51,023 nucleotides of DNA. Origin: a virus. A program made the position numbers and the translations under genes. Of this stretch, positions 6,378 to 15,295 are shown piece by piece. The stretch lies in the IMG/VR virus record IMGVR_UViG_3300032360_000013, positions 1 through 51,023 of that record; one strand, 5' to 3'. The notes below the pieces were generated by a model that searched no databases, was not told where the DNA came from, and was given only the letters and a program-made list of their open reading frames with translations. How positions within the stretch are numbered: the stretch's first letter is position 1; each line of letters starts with the position of its first letter.

Positions 6378-8882
6378 ATGGCAATAGATAAAAAAGCAAT
6401 ACCTGATGAACCTATTGATGAATTGAAAGATTCAACAACAGTCTATGATGAAGAGGTAGAACTAGAAGCAGAAGATCCAATAGAACCTAATGTTGATATG
6501 TTAGAGGATGGCGGAGCTGACATAAATTTTGGTCAACCACAACAAGGTCAAGGTCAAGCTGGGCATCAAGAAAACTTATCAGAAGCTCTAGAGGAGACTA
6601 TTCTTAATTCAGTAGCAAGCGATATTCAAGATGCGTATGAAGATTGTAAATCATCAAGAGGCGATTGGGAAGAAACTTATACTAATGGACTGGATTTACT
6701 TGGATTTAACTATAAAGATAGAACTGAGCCATTTCAAGGAGCAAGTGGTGCCACACACCCAGTTTTAGCAGAAGCAGTAACACAGTTTCAAGCTTTAGCT
6801 TATAAAGAGTTAATGCCAGCAGGGGGTCCAGTAAGAACTCAGATTATTGGTATAGAAACTCCTGAAAAAGTAAAACAGGCAAGGCGTGTAAAAGAATTCA
6901 TGAATTATCAATTAATGATAAACATGAAAGAGTACGAGCCTGAATTCGATCAAATGTTATTTAATTTACCTCTATCAGGATCTACATTTAAAAAAGTTTA
7001 TTATGATGCAGTTCTTGGAAGATGTGTTTCTAAATTCGTGCCTGCAGAAGATTTATATGTTCCATATAATTCAACTTCACTAGATGATACTGAATGTATT
7101 ATTCATAAAATAAAAATGACTAAAAACGATTTAAGAACTCAGCAACTTGCTGGTGTATATCGTGATATAGATTTAGGTGATGGTTCTACGTCTGTTACTA
7201 CAAGTTCTATTGAAGAAAAAAAAGATGAATTAGAAGGAATTGATCCTGATAAAAATGAAATATTCACACTACTAGAAGCTCATATACATTTAGAAATAGA
7301 AGGCTTTGAAGATATTAATCCTGAGACTCAAGAGTCTTCTGGAATCAAGTTTCCTTACATAGTAACTTTGGATGAAGGTTCAGGGGAAATCTTAAGCATA
7401 AAAAGAAACTGGTCTGAACAAGATCAGACTAAAAAGCGAAAAGATTATTTTGTCCACTTTAAATTTCTACCAGGACTCGGATTTTACGGGTTCGGCTTAA
7501 TACACATGATCGGCGGCTTGTCGCGAACTGCAACAGCAGCACTAAGACAACTTCTTGACGCCGGCACCTTGTCAAACTTACCAGCCGGATTCAAAATGCG
7601 AGGCATCCGCGTCAGAGACGAAGCTCAACCGTTGCAGCCGGGCGAGTTTCGTGATGTTGATGCACCTGGTGGAAATCTTAAAGATGCATTTATGCCTTTA
7701 CCATTTAAAGGTCCAGATCAGACATTACTTCAGTTAATGGGAACAGTCGTAGCCGCAGGTCAGCGGTTCGCGAGTATAGCTGATCTACAAGTGGGCGATG
7801 GCAACCAATCGGCAGCCGTGGGTACTACTGTTGCGCTCTTGGAACGCGGATCGCGGGTTATGTCTGCGATACACAAAAGAATTTATGCAGCAATGAAATT
7901 TGAGTTCATGTTACTTGAGAAATGTTTTGTTACTTATTTACCTGGAATGTATCCATATGATATTGTAGGGGGACAACAGGAAATATTTAAAACTGATTTT
8001 GATGAAAAAGTTGATATTATTCCTGTAGCAGATCCTAATATATTCTCTCAGACACAAAGAATTGCTATTGCACAAAGTGAATTACAAATTGCAATGTCTA
8101 ATCCTGGACTACATAATGTTTATCATGCATATAGACACATGTATGAAGCATTAGGTGTAAAAGATATTGATCAAGTTTTACCACCTCCACCACCACCACA
8201 AGCAATGGATCCTGGAGCAGAAAATGTCTTAGCTTTGAATGCTAAAAAGATTCAAGCATTTCCTAAACAAGATCATCAGGCACATATGAAAACACACTTA
8301 TTATTTATGGGTACAAATATTAGTCGAAACAATCCACAAGCTTTAGGAATTTTACAACAGAACTGTATGGAGCATATTGTGCTAATGGCACAAGAACATG
8401 TTGAAGTAGAATACAAGGAACAAATGGAAAAGATGCAACAGTTACAACAACAGATACAACCTATGCTACAACAGCAGCAACAAAATCCACAAGCTCAGAT
8501 GCCTCCTCAAGTACAACAGATACAAGAACAGGCAGCAAACTTACAAGTTGCGATTGAGGCACGTAAGGCAACTTTAATTGCAGAGTTTATGGAAGATTAT
8601 GCAAAAGCTGAAAAACAAGTTCTTAACCAAATAGAAGGTGATCCTTTATTACAATTAAAAGATAGAGAACTTGATATTAAAGCACAAGAAGATCAAGATC
8701 AGAAAAAACAAGCAGAAGATAAATTAAATCTAGAACGAGTTAAAATGCTTCAAGCAAAAAATATAGCAGAAGATAAGCTTGAACAAGCTGATGATCATGC
8801 TAAACTTAGGGCTTCTGTTTCTTTAGCTAAAGATGGCATAAAAGAAATGAAGGCTAGTATTATGGAAAAAAGGAGCGACTAA
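6378..8882 (+). CDS. Portal protein, P22 gp1-like
   Basis: The 834-residue product is large for a portal but in the range of P22-type portals. The first 90 residues are acidic and probably disordered. The core begins near the DLLGFNYKDRTEPF and ATHPVLAEAVTQFQA segments (about 110-145), typical of this family, and continues through VPAEDLYVPYNST (about 225). LQVGDGNQSAAVGTTVALLE (about 468-487) lies in the conserved stem/wing part. The C-terminal 200 residues are Gln-rich coiled coil, like the P22 barrel. A portal dodecamer forms the DNA gate at one capsid vertex and binds terminase and the tail adaptor. An AAGGAG site precedes the ATG, two bases after the upstream stop. Confidence 0.87.
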   Translation: MAIDKKAIPDEPIDELKDSTTVYDEEVELEAEDPIEPNVDMLEDGGADINFGQPQQGQGQAGHQENLSEALEETILNSVASDIQDAYEDCKSSRGDWEETYTNGLDLLGFNYKDRTEPFQGASGATHPVLAEAVTQFQALAYKELMPAGGPVRTQIIGIETPEKVKQARRVKEFMNYQLMINMKEYEPEFDQMLFNLPLSGSTFKKVYYDAVLGRCVSKFVPAEDLYVPYNSTSLDDTECIIHKIKMTKNDLRTQQLAGVYRDIDLGDGSTSVTTSSIEEKKDELEGIDPDKNEIFTLLEAHIHLEIEGFEDINPETQESSGIKFPYIVTLDEGSGEILSIKRNWSEQDQTKKRKDYFVHFKFLPGLGFYGFGLIHMIGGLSRTATAALRQLLDAGTLSNLPAGFKMRGIRVRDEAQPLQPGEFRDVDAPGGNLKDAFMPLPFKGPDQTLLQLMGTVVAAGQRFASIADLQVGDGNQSAAVGTTVALLERGSRVMSAIHKRIYAAMKFEFMLLEKCFVTYLPGMYPYDIVGGQQEIFKTDFDEKVDIIPVADPNIFSQTQRIAIAQSELQIAMSNPGLHNVYHAYRHMYEALGVKDIDQVLPPPPPPQAMDPGAENVLALNAKKIQAFPKQDHQAHMKTHLLFMGTNISRNNPQALGILQQNCMEHIVLMAQEHVEVEYKEQMEKMQQLQQQIQPMLQQQQQNPQAQMPPQVQQIQEQAANLQVAIEARKATLIAEFMEDYAKAEKQVLNQIEGDPLLQLKDRELDIKAQEDQDQKKQAEDKLNLERVKMLQAKNIAEDKLEQADDHAKLRASVSLAKDGIKEMKASIMEKRSD

Positions 8883-10684
8883 TGAGTATATGGGCGGATA
8901 AAGTTGGAATGCCAGATTTTTCTGGAATGAGACCGGCTTCCGGTGCATGGCAAGATGTAGGAGCAGCTCGAGAAAGAAGTGAAGGTATATATGACAATAT
9001 AAGAAATGCTGGAGGCACAGAAGGCTTCGACTGGTCCGGTGCAATAGACGAATTAGGAAACACTTTAAACCCTAAAGAAGAAAAAGCAGATAATGCAGAT
9101 GACATAGATACATTACTTGAGACATTAGCAGCCGCAACTGGCACAACAGACAACCAAAAAGCTGATGTACAAGAAGGACCGGGACCTGAAGATGTTGCAG
9201 CTGAAGTTGAAGCAGCTATTTCAAACAGACAACCAGGTGTAGAACCTTGGTATAGTGAGATGACTTTAAAAGATGAAGGTGAAGGCGGTTATACAGATAA
9301 ATCTGTTGGTGAAGGAGCTATCCAACAAGCTTTTTTAGTTACAGGGTCGCCTGGATTAGCTGTTGCATTAGGAGATGGTGTACAAAAGATTAGGAGATGG
9401 AAGGGGGATGCGGCTGCTAAGAGCGTAACACAGATGTTTAAAGATGCAGCTAAGAATCCAGCTCTTAAAAAACAGATATTGAAAAAATTAGCTGTAAAAG
9501 GAGGGGCAGCTCTTTTAAGTGGCCCAGTAGGTTTGGCTTTATTTGCAGCAGACATGGGTTATATGGGAGCTAAATGGGGTAGTTCTGTTCTTGCTGAAAA
9601 AGGATACATTGAGGATGACTATATAGAAAATTTTGAAGAAATGGTTGGTGGAGGACTTAGAAAAGCTTGGGATTGGACTGGCTTTGGAGAAGCAGGAGAC
9701 ACAGGAATAAACGAAAGCAAACTCAAAAGAGCTTACGGTGGAAGAGTAGGTCTACAAGGTGGTGGGACACCTTGGACGCAAACGATGACTCCGGAGTATG
9801 CTAATCAATATTACAGTCAATTTAGTGGACCTAATTATGATTGGGATTCTATGGTCGGGGCAACTGCAGGGACAGAAGGTACAGCAGGTACAGGGGTTGC
9901 AGAGATCGAGAATACAGCAGTAGGAGGTAGTGGTGGGACTAAACCACTTCCACAAGGTGGACTTGCACAACAGCTAGGCAGAGGACCAGAAGACAGAGGG
10001 ACTTGGGAACAAAGGTTTGGTCTTGAGAATCAATATAATCGTCCCGGAGTTCATCAAGGTGTTGCTTATAAAGACGAAGATGGAATATTAAAAGCAGACC
10101 ATGTTCCAGCAAATATGCAAAATACATTGCAATATGGTATGATGCCGGGTGATGCAGCACCTGCAGTTATTCAAGGTGCATATGATATGTACCAAGCAGT
10201 ACCTAAGACACTTGATCTAGTACAACAGACACTAGGTGCATTTAATCCATTGAATTGGAATGAAGATAATCCATTTACTAATTTTACTAATTACCAACAA
10301 GAGCAGAAACAAAAGAAAGCAGATGAAGCACAAGCAATCCAGGATGCTTTACAAATTCAAACTACACCTAATGAACAAGATGATATAATGAGAAATGCTT
10401 TTGAAAGACAGCAACTAGAAAAAGACAAGCTGGCCCAGGATCAATTAACAGCCGATGAAAACCAAATATTCGCAGACCAACAATTAGCAAGCTCATTAGC
10501 GACACAACAAGCAGCAGATGAACGACTAGCTCTTGATGATTTTCGAGCTCCAAAACCAAAGAAAAAACAAGAAGGACCAAAAAAAGCCAAAGACGGACCA
10601 AAATTCGGAGGAAAATTCGGAAAAGGAAATAAAACAGGTTCAGGTGGAGGATATGGACATCATTCCGGAGGACATCATTGGTAA
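8882..10684 (+). CDS. Virion-type protein with one GGRVG motif and a His-rich end
   Basis: The function of this 600-residue protein is unknown. Residues 1-140 are acidic. A helical, partly hydrophobic segment (about 195-240, including GGAALLSGPVGLALFAADMG) could contact membrane. A single AYGGRVGLQGGG motif begins at residue 284, with GGRVG at 286. From about 480 to 560 there is a long Gln/Ala/Asp/Glu-rich coiled-coil-like stretch, and the last 30 residues are Gly-, Lys- and His-rich (GHHSGGHHW). The start overlaps the portal stop by one base and has an AAAAGGAG site. The location between portal and the small genes, together with the shared motif, suggests a structural or ejected protein. Nothing enzymatic is visible. 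Confidence 0.82.
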   Translation: MSIWADKVGMPDFSGMRPASGAWQDVGAARERSEGIYDNIRNAGGTEGFDWSGAIDELGNTLNPKEEKADNADDIDTLLETLAAATGTTDNQKADVQEGPGPEDVAAEVEAAISNRQPGVEPWYSEMTLKDEGEGGYTDKSVGEGAIQQAFLVTGSPGLAVALGDGVQKIRRWKGDAAAKSVTQMFKDAAKNPALKKQILKKLAVKGGAALLSGPVGLALFAADMGYMGAKWGSSVLAEKGYIEDDYIENFEEMVGGGLRKAWDWTGFGEAGDTGINESKLKRAYGGRVGLQGGGTPWTQTMTPEYANQYYSQFSGPNYDWDSMVGATAGTEGTAGTGVAEIENTAVGGSGGTKPLPQGGLAQQLGRGPEDRGTWEQRFGLENQYNRPGVHQGVAYKDEDGILKADHVPANMQNTLQYGMMPGDAAPAVIQGAYDMYQAVPKTLDLVQQTLGAFNPLNWNEDNPFTNFTNYQQEQKQKKADEAQAIQDALQIQTTPNEQDDIMRNAFERQQLEKDKLAQDQLTADENQIFADQQLASSLATQQAADERLALDDFRAPKPKKKQEGPKKAKDGPKFGGKFGKGNKTGSGGGYGHHSGGHHW

Positions 10685-10687
10685 AAC

Positions 10688-10855
10688 ATGAGTAAAAAAG
10701 AAGATAAAATTTCTTTTGTTATGAAGGAGTTTAAAAAAGGAAAACTAAAATCTGGTAAATCCAACAAAAAAGTGGTAAGTAAAAAGCAAGCAATCGCTAT
10801 CGCACTTAGTGAGGCGGGCGCTTCTAAGAAGAAGAAAAAAAACAAAAGGAGTTAA
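10688..10855 (+). CDS. Small basic protein, DUF6496-like
   Basis: This short gene encodes 55 residues. The sequence reads MSKKEDKISFVMKEFKKGKL, then a KSGKSNKKVVSKKQAIAIAL core and a Lys-rich tail. The pattern of a helical MKEF-KKGKL-SG followed by SKKQAIAIALSEAG matches the small DUF6496-type proteins common in phages and bacteria, whose function is unknown. The start lies 3 bp after the previous stop. The next gene begins 3 bp after its stop and uses an AAAGGAG site inside this gene's end. The highly basic character suggests nucleic-acid contact; that is inference. Confidence 0.75.
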   Translation: MSKKEDKISFVMKEFKKGKLKSGKSNKKVVSKKQAIAIALSEAGASKKKKKNKRS

Positions 10856-10858
10856 CAC

Positions 10859-10966
10859 ATGGAAATGCTAACTAATCTAAAAGAGAAATGGGATTCAATC
10901 CCTAAGAACTGGAAAATCGGCGTTGCCGTAGCCGTTGTTATAGTCATCGCACTAAGTCTCGCATAA
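10859..10966 (+). CDS. 35-residue single-span membrane protein
   Basis: The product has a charged amphipathic N-terminus (MEMLTNLKEKWDSIPKNW) followed by one clear membrane segment, KIGVAVAVVIVIALSLA, ending at the C-terminus. The AAAGGAG sequence 8 bp upstream supports the ATG at 10859. It is followed 4 bp later by another membrane protein gene. A holin-accessory or pinholin-like role would fit the neighbouring holin candidate, but there is no direct evidence. Confidence 0.65.
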   Translation: MEMLTNLKEKWDSIPKNWKIGVAVAVVIVIALSLA

Positions 10967-10970
10967 TCAA

Positions 10971-11363
10971 ATGTTTCAACTGTTACTTAAACCATTACTC
11001 GGCGTAGCCGGTGACATGATTAAAGGCGTAGTTGCAACTAAAAAAGCTAAATCCGAAGCAAAGCTAACTGAGATAAAAGCTGCTACAGCATTAAAAGAAC
11101 AACAAATAGCAGGCAAAGTATCTTGGGAAGCGTCAGCTGTGGACCAAATGAAGGGGTCGTGGAAAGACGAGGTCAGTTTAGTTGTCCTACTTTTTCCGGC
11201 CGTTTTAGTCTTCGTGCCCGGTTGTCAAGAATACATCAAAAGTGGCTTTATCGCTCTGCAAGAATTACCGACGTATTACCAGCATTTATTATACATCGCC
11301 ATTTCTGCGAGTTTTGGTATCAAGGGCGCAGGTCAAGCCGTTAAAATGTTCAAAAAGAAATAA
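10971..11363 (+). CDS. Putative holin-like membrane protein
   Basis: The 130-residue product has an amphipathic N-terminus (LLLKPLLGVAGDMIKGVV), a charged Lys/Glu helical region to about residue 58, then two hydrophobic segments: EVSLVVLLFPAVLVFVPGC (about 68-86) and HLLYIAISASFGIKGA (about 104-119). This matches the layout of three-span phage holins of the gene-transfer-agent type, which permeabilise the inner membrane to release endolysin. It lies within the head module rather than beside the M15 peptidase at 39473, so the lysis role is tentative. It follows directly on two small genes in a tight cluster. Confidence 0.55.
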   Translation: MFQLLLKPLLGVAGDMIKGVVATKKAKSEAKLTEIKAATALKEQQIAGKVSWEASAVDQMKGSWKDEVSLVVLLFPAVLVFVPGCQEYIKSGFIALQELPTYYQHLLYIAISASFGIKGAGQAVKMFKKK

Positions 11364-11391
11364 TTGACTTAATTTTACATTGGGGGGAAGT

Positions 11392-11568
11392 ATGGGGGAA
11401 GATAAACCCAAGAACGCACTAGATGAGTTTTGGGAAAAATTAGGAGACAAGGCAAAAAAATATGTCAGAAGCTACAACAGATCCGATAAACGTAATATAC
11501 AGACTAAGAAAGAGCATGCAGGCTCAAATGGACGCTCTAATTCAGACTCTAGCAAACGGCGGGGTTGA
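11392..11568 (+). CDS. Small charged protein overlapping the next gene
   Basis: The frame encodes 58 residues, starting MGEDKPKNALDEFWEKL and becoming basic and Ser/Asn-rich. The ATG at 11392 has a strong GGGGGGAAG site just upstream, which favours it over a TTG 12 bp earlier. The first 23 codons are in non-overlapped DNA and look gene-like. The remaining part overlaps the 11462-11704 gene in another frame for 107 bp, which is much longer than other overlaps here. The C-terminal half may therefore be only a by-product of coding in the other frame. Confidence 0.45.
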   Translation: MGEDKPKNALDEFWEKLGDKAKKYVRSYNRSDKRNIQTKKEHAGSNGRSNSDSSKRRG

Positions 11569-11704
11569 CAGTATAGACGAATATAAATATATAATAGGAA
11601 AGATTCACGGAATCGATTTAATAACTCAGGAACTCTCTAACCTGCTAGAACCAAAGGAGCCAAATAAAGATGACCCAGGAAACGTCACACGCATTAGAAG
11701 ATAA
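11462..11704 (+). CDS. Conserved-looking 80-residue helical protein
   Basis: The protein begins MSEATTDPINVIYRLRK and continues as a helix-rich sequence with ANGGVDSIDEYKYIIGKIHG (about 29-48) and a short charged tail. It resembles small proteins found next to head genes of marine phages, where a helical hairpin around a GGVDS-type turn is typical; I cannot assign a function. There is no strong ribosome-binding sequence before the ATG, so translation may depend on the overlapping upstream frame. It overlaps the GroES-like gene by 35 bp. Confidence 0.65.
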   Translation: MSEATTDPINVIYRLRKSMQAQMDALIQTLANGGVDSIDEYKYIIGKIHGIDLITQELSNLLEPKEPNKDDPGNVTRIRR

Positions 11705-12110
11705 GTACGATGCAGAAGAAGATGCAAAAAAGATTGCAGAACACGAAGCTACAGAAGAACCTTCCAAAACAAATTTAGAAAAGCTCCCACAGCCCACAGG
11801 CTGGAGATTATTAGTTATGCCCTTTCGTGTTAAAGAGAAGAGCGAAGGTGGAATTATTATTGCACAAGAAGCATTAGATAGAGCGCGGGCCGCGGTCCAA
11901 GTTGGATACGTCTTGAAGCTCGGACCGTTATGTTATGGAGATAAAGAGAGATATCCTACAGGTCCATGGTGCAAGGAAAAAGATTGGGTGATCTTTGCAA
12001 GGTATTCAGGATCACGAATGGAAATTGAAGGTGGAGAGATAAGAATGTTAAACGATGATGAAATTCTTGGGACCATAAAGGATCCTAAAGATTTGATTCA
12101 CGCAATGTAA
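11670..12110 (+). CDS. GroES-like co-chaperonin
   Basis: The 146-residue protein has a helical acidic N-terminal extension of about 40 residues, then a GroES-type beta barrel. This starts at PTGWRLLVMPFRVKEKSEGG (about 41-60), with the mobile-loop region at GGIIIAQEALDRA, and later shows VLKLGPLCYG, WVIFARYSGSRMEI and a final LNDDEILGTIKD. Phage co-chaperonins cap host GroEL so that the capsid protein can fold, as T4 gp31 does. The location just before scaffold and capsid genes fits. The ATG has an AAAGGAG site and overlaps the preceding gene by 35 bp. Confidence 0.85.
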   Translation: MTQETSHALEDKYDAEEDAKKIAEHEATEEPSKTNLEKLPQPTGWRLLVMPFRVKEKSEGGIIIAQEALDRARAAVQVGYVLKLGPLCYGDKERYPTGPWCKEKDWVIFARYSGSRMEIEGGEIRMLNDDEILGTIKDPKDLIHAM

Positions 12111-12128
12111 TCATAGGAGGATTATACT

Positions 12129-13133
12129 ATGCTAGATGAAAAAATTGACGTTGGCGAAGCTGACGAACAAGAAACGGAGATTGATTTAGAGGCACCACCG
12201 GCGCCGGAACAATCTTTAGAAGAGGAGGAAGTACATGTTGAACAAACTACAGAAGACGATACTAAGTCCGAAGACGCACCTGAGGAACCTGCTGAGCAGT
12301 CGGATGTTCAAGAAGGCGAACAAAAAAAAGAACTCGACGAATATAGTGAAGGCGTTAATAAAAGGATTGCGAAACTAACACGTAAAATGCGCGAAGCCGA
12401 AAGGCAAAAAGAAGAAGCTATTCAGTATGCAAAAAATATACGGGATCAGGCTATACAAACTAGAAATCAATATAATTCTCTAGGATCAGATTATGCTAAG
12501 GAATTAGCTGATAAGATCGCTACAGGTAAACTTGCTGCAAGAGCTGCTTTAAAAGAAGCTACTGAAGCAGGTGATGTTGATAGACAAGTTTCTGCCCAAG
12601 AAGCTATAGCAAAATTAGCTATGGAAGAGGAGAGATTAGGTAGGGTTAAAGCACACAACCAATCTAATGCTCCTAGACAAACCCCTCCACAAAACTATGC
12701 TCAAATGGCTCAAGACATGCCGACGCAGAATGAAATATATAATGCTGCGCAGGCAATTGATCCTAAAGCAGAGACGTGGTCAGCTAAAAATTCTTGGTTT
12801 GGTACTGATAATGCTATGACTTACACTGCATTTGATATACATCGAAGACTTGTGGAAGATGAAGGATTTGATCCTACATCTACTGAATATTATTCTGAAG
12901 TAGATAAGAGAATAAGACTTGAATTTCCCCACAAATTTGATACAACTAGGGATACTGCAGCTGGAGGTGGACAAGTTCCAACTCAAACTGTAGCAAGTGC
13001 AAGACGTCCGGCCTCAAAGGGACGCAGAAAAACCGTGAGACTCACACCATCACAGGTAGCAATTTCTAAAAGACTAGGTGTGCCACTTGAAGAGTATGCA
13101 AAACAATTAATCGCTAAGGAGGACACAGCATGA
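12129..13133 (+). CDS. Capsid scaffolding protein
   Basis: The 334-residue product sits just before the capsid genes, as scaffolds usually do. The first 75 residues are extremely acidic and disordered. Residues about 75-200 form a long charged coiled coil (NKRIAKLTRKMREAERQKEE and on). A C-terminal basic patch (RRPASKGRRKTVRLT, about 295-309) and a final helix resemble the coat-binding end of P22-type scaffolds. Scaffold copolymerises with coat protein to form the procapsid and then leaves. A CATAGGAGG site precedes the ATG, and the stop overlaps the next start by 4 bp. The assignment rests on composition and position. Confidence 0.75.
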   Translation: MLDEKIDVGEADEQETEIDLEAPPAPEQSLEEEEVHVEQTTEDDTKSEDAPEEPAEQSDVQEGEQKKELDEYSEGVNKRIAKLTRKMREAERQKEEAIQYAKNIRDQAIQTRNQYNSLGSDYAKELADKIATGKLAARAALKEATEAGDVDRQVSAQEAIAKLAMEEERLGRVKAHNQSNAPRQTPPQNYAQMAQDMPTQNEIYNAAQAIDPKAETWSAKNSWFGTDNAMTYTAFDIHRRLVEDEGFDPTSTEYYSEVDKRIRLEFPHKFDTTRDTAAGGGQVPTQTVASARRPASKGRRKTVRLTPSQVAISKRLGVPLEEYAKQLIAKEDTA

Positions 13134-13594
13134 CAAAAGATAAATCTAAAAAGACTTCCCGCGCGAGTACAACTAGGGTTAAAGACGAAAAACCAAAAGT
13201 TTGGACTCCTCCATCATCACTTGATGCACCACCTGCGCCAGATGGTTATAGACATAGATGGCTACGTGCCGAAAGTATGGGCTTTGATGATACAAAGAAC
13301 ATAACCGGCAAAATCAGATCTGGATGGGAGTTAGTGAGAGCTGACGAATATCCTGATGAAGATTATCCATCAGTGACTACCGGAAAATACGCAGGAGTGA
13401 TCGGAGTTGGTGGCCTTGTGCTGGCAAGGATAACCGAAGAGCTCGCAAAGTCGCGTGAAGAGTATTTTAAGCAGAAAACTGCAGATCGCAATGAGGCTTT
13501 AGAAAACGATGTCTTAAAGGAACAGCATCCAAGTATGCCGATCAATCAAGAACGGCAGACTCGTGTAACTTTTGGTGGCTCAAATAAAACTTAG
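13130..13594 (+). CDS. Conserved head-module protein of unknown function
   Basis: The 154-residue product has a basic N-terminus (MTKDKSKKTSRASTTR). A compact central domain contains GYRHRWLRAESMGFDD (about 39-54) and SGWELVRADEYPDEDYP (about 64-80), then a glycine-rich VIGVGGLVLARI segment. A charged helix and tail finish it. The AP-(D)GYRHRWLR pattern is familiar from proteins between scaffold and capsid genes of marine phages, but its role is not known to me. It overlaps the scaffold gene by 4 bp with an AAGGAGG site, so translational coupling is likely. Confidence 0.72.
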   Translation: MTKDKSKKTSRASTTRVKDEKPKVWTPPSSLDAPPAPDGYRHRWLRAESMGFDDTKNITGKIRSGWELVRADEYPDEDYPSVTTGKYAGVIGVGGLVLARITEELAKSREEYFKQKTADRNEALENDVLKEQHPSMPINQERQTRVTFGGSNKT

Positions 13595-13643
13595 TCTTAT
13601 TTAACCATCGATTTAAATAACAACCTTTAAGGAGGATAACAAT

Positions 13644-14195
13644 ATGGCAAACTTAGATGCCGCATTTGGTTTAAACCCGTTAGGTAAAATCGGCGGAGGC
13701 ACAGCCTCTGCAGCAAACAGCTATATAACGATAGCAGCATACGGAGTTGCGTTATTTCAAGGAGATCCGGTAACGGTCCTTGAAGCAACTGGAGATGTAC
13801 GTTACTTCACCGCATCAGGTGGAGGAACAGATGCTACAAACTGTGTAGGTGTTTTCTGGGGATGTAACTACGACGATGCTACAACAGGAAAACCAATTTT
13901 CTCAAACCAAAAAGCCGCTAGTCTTTTGACTACATGTTTCGTGTACGACGACCCTTACCAGGTGTTCGAAGTACAAGGTTCTGGTGCATCAGCTCAAACT
14001 GATCTCAGTAAAACGTGTGACTTGTCAGCAGACACCGGCGATACAACTACTGGTGTTTCAAAAGTTGAAACTGTTACTTGGGGTTCTGATGCTAATGTAC
14101 GTTGTGTAGGCTTTTCTAAAAAAGTCGGACGCAACGATATTGGCGAAGATAACCTTGTGTATGAAGTTTTAATTAATGAACATAAGTATAAATAA
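13644..14195 (+). CDS. Putative capsid decoration or head structural protein
   Basis: The 183-residue product is beta-rich and Gly/Thr-rich, starting MANLDAAFGLNPLGKIGGG. It has repeated short strands and no enzymatic motif. It directly precedes the major capsid gene and has its own strong AAGGAGGA site, as expected for an abundant structural protein. The position and size suggest a head decoration or cement protein. A minor capsid protein is the alternative. The function is inferred only from context. Confidence 0.7.
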   Translation: MANLDAAFGLNPLGKIGGGTASAANSYITIAAYGVALFQGDPVTVLEATGDVRYFTASGGGTDATNCVGVFWGCNYDDATTGKPIFSNQKAASLLTTCFVYDDPYQVFEVQGSGASAQTDLSKTCDLSADTGDTTTGVSKVETVTWGSDANVRCVGFSKKVGRNDIGEDNLVYEVLINEHKYK

Positions 14196-14214
14196 TAGCA
14201 GGAGGACATAAATT

Positions 14215-15123
14215 ATGGCTATATCAAGACAACAACTAGCAAAAGAGCTAGAGCCAGGTCTGAATGCATTATTTGGACTTGAGTACAAACAATACGAAAA
14301 TCAAAATAAAGAGATTTTCGACACAGAAAACAGTGACAGAGCTTTTGAAGAAGAAGTAATGTTATCTGGTTTCGACAAAGCAGCCGTTAAGTCAGAAGGC
14401 GCTGGTGTTACTTATGATACCGCACAAGAAACTTATACTGCAAGATACCAACATGAGACAGTCGCTCTCGCATTCTCACTAACTGAGGAAAATGTTGAAG
14501 ATAACTTGTATGATAAGATTTCTACGCGTTATACTAAGGCACTTGCACGTTCTATGGCTCAAACGAAGCAAACCAAAGGCGCGAATGTATTAAATCTTGC
14601 ATTCACAGCCGCTACAGTAGGTGGAGACAACGAATCTTTAATCGGAAACGCTCACCCTACACTTGCAGGGAATCTTAGCAACACACCGACAACTCAATCT
14701 GACTTGTCTGAAACATCCCTGGAGCAAGCAATGATTGACATTGGCAATTTCAAAGACGAAAGAGGTCTTAAAATTGCTGCTAGAGGAATGAAATTAATCA
14801 TTCCTGCTGACGGTCAATTCACTGCAGAGAGGATTACAAAATCCGCTCAACGTGTTGGAACAGCTGATAATGATATCAACGCTCTTAAATCTATGGGGAT
14901 GATTCCTCAAGGTTTTGTAGTTAATAACTACATTAATGATGGCGATCAATGGTTCATTAAAACTGATGTTCCTAATGGAATGAAACACTTTACAAGAGCA
15001 GCTCTTAAAACTGCTATGGAAGGTGACTTCGAAACAGGCAACATGAGATACAAAGCCAGAGAAAGATACAGCTTCGGCTGGTCTGACTGGCGTGGTGTCT
15101 ATGGCTCTGACGGAACTGGTTAA
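14215..15123 (+). CDS. Major capsid protein
   Basis: The 302-residue protein has the size and position of a major coat protein: after scaffold and followed by a strong terminator. The N-terminal helix contains KELEPGLNALFGLEY, and the EDNLYDKISTRYTKALARSM and NLAFTA segments are typical of an HK97-fold spine helix region. The C-terminal part has ERITKSAQRVGTADNDINAL and YKARERYSFGWSDWRGVYG, a pattern common to capsid proteins that end in a conserved F-G-W-x-D-(W/P)-R stretch. The GCAGGAGG site is strong. No N-terminal cleaved delta domain is evident, which is consistent with a separate scaffold. Confidence 0.88.
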   Translation: MAISRQQLAKELEPGLNALFGLEYKQYENQNKEIFDTENSDRAFEEEVMLSGFDKAAVKSEGAGVTYDTAQETYTARYQHETVALAFSLTEENVEDNLYDKISTRYTKALARSMAQTKQTKGANVLNLAFTAATVGGDNESLIGNAHPTLAGNLSNTPTTQSDLSETSLEQAMIDIGNFKDERGLKIAARGMKLIIPADGQFTAERITKSAQRVGTADNDINALKSMGMIPQGFVVNNYINDGDQWFIKTDVPNGMKHFTRAALKTAMEGDFETGNMRYKARERYSFGWSDWRGVYGSDGTG

Positions 15124-15152
15124 GAACTGTTAGATTATACCTAAATTAAGGA

Positions 15153-15177
15153 GGGCGGCTTAGGCCGCCCTTTTTAT
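15153..15177 (+). terminator. Intrinsic terminator after the major capsid gene
   Basis: A perfect 7-bp GC stem, GGGCGGC (15153-15159) and GCCGCCC (15164-15170), closes a TTAG tetraloop and is followed by TTTTTATTT. It lies 30 bp after the capsid stop and probably ends most transcripts of the head module. Confidence 0.85.
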
Positions 15178-15295
15178 TTGCATTTACTAATTTAAGAGAG
15201 TATATTCAAAATACTGCACATCAAAAATAAGTTAGTATAGACGCGTGCAGTAGACAAACTCTTAGGACTATACTAGCGCAAATAGGAGAAAAATT

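Noticed and set aside
11123-11344. + strand 73-codon frame inside the holin-like gene
   Set aside because: It is fully contained in another frame of a better candidate with clear membrane segments.
15232-15274. Promoter-like TATACT with TAGACA upstream of the 15296 gene
   Set aside because: The two boxes are only 12 bp apart, too close for a sigma70 promoter.
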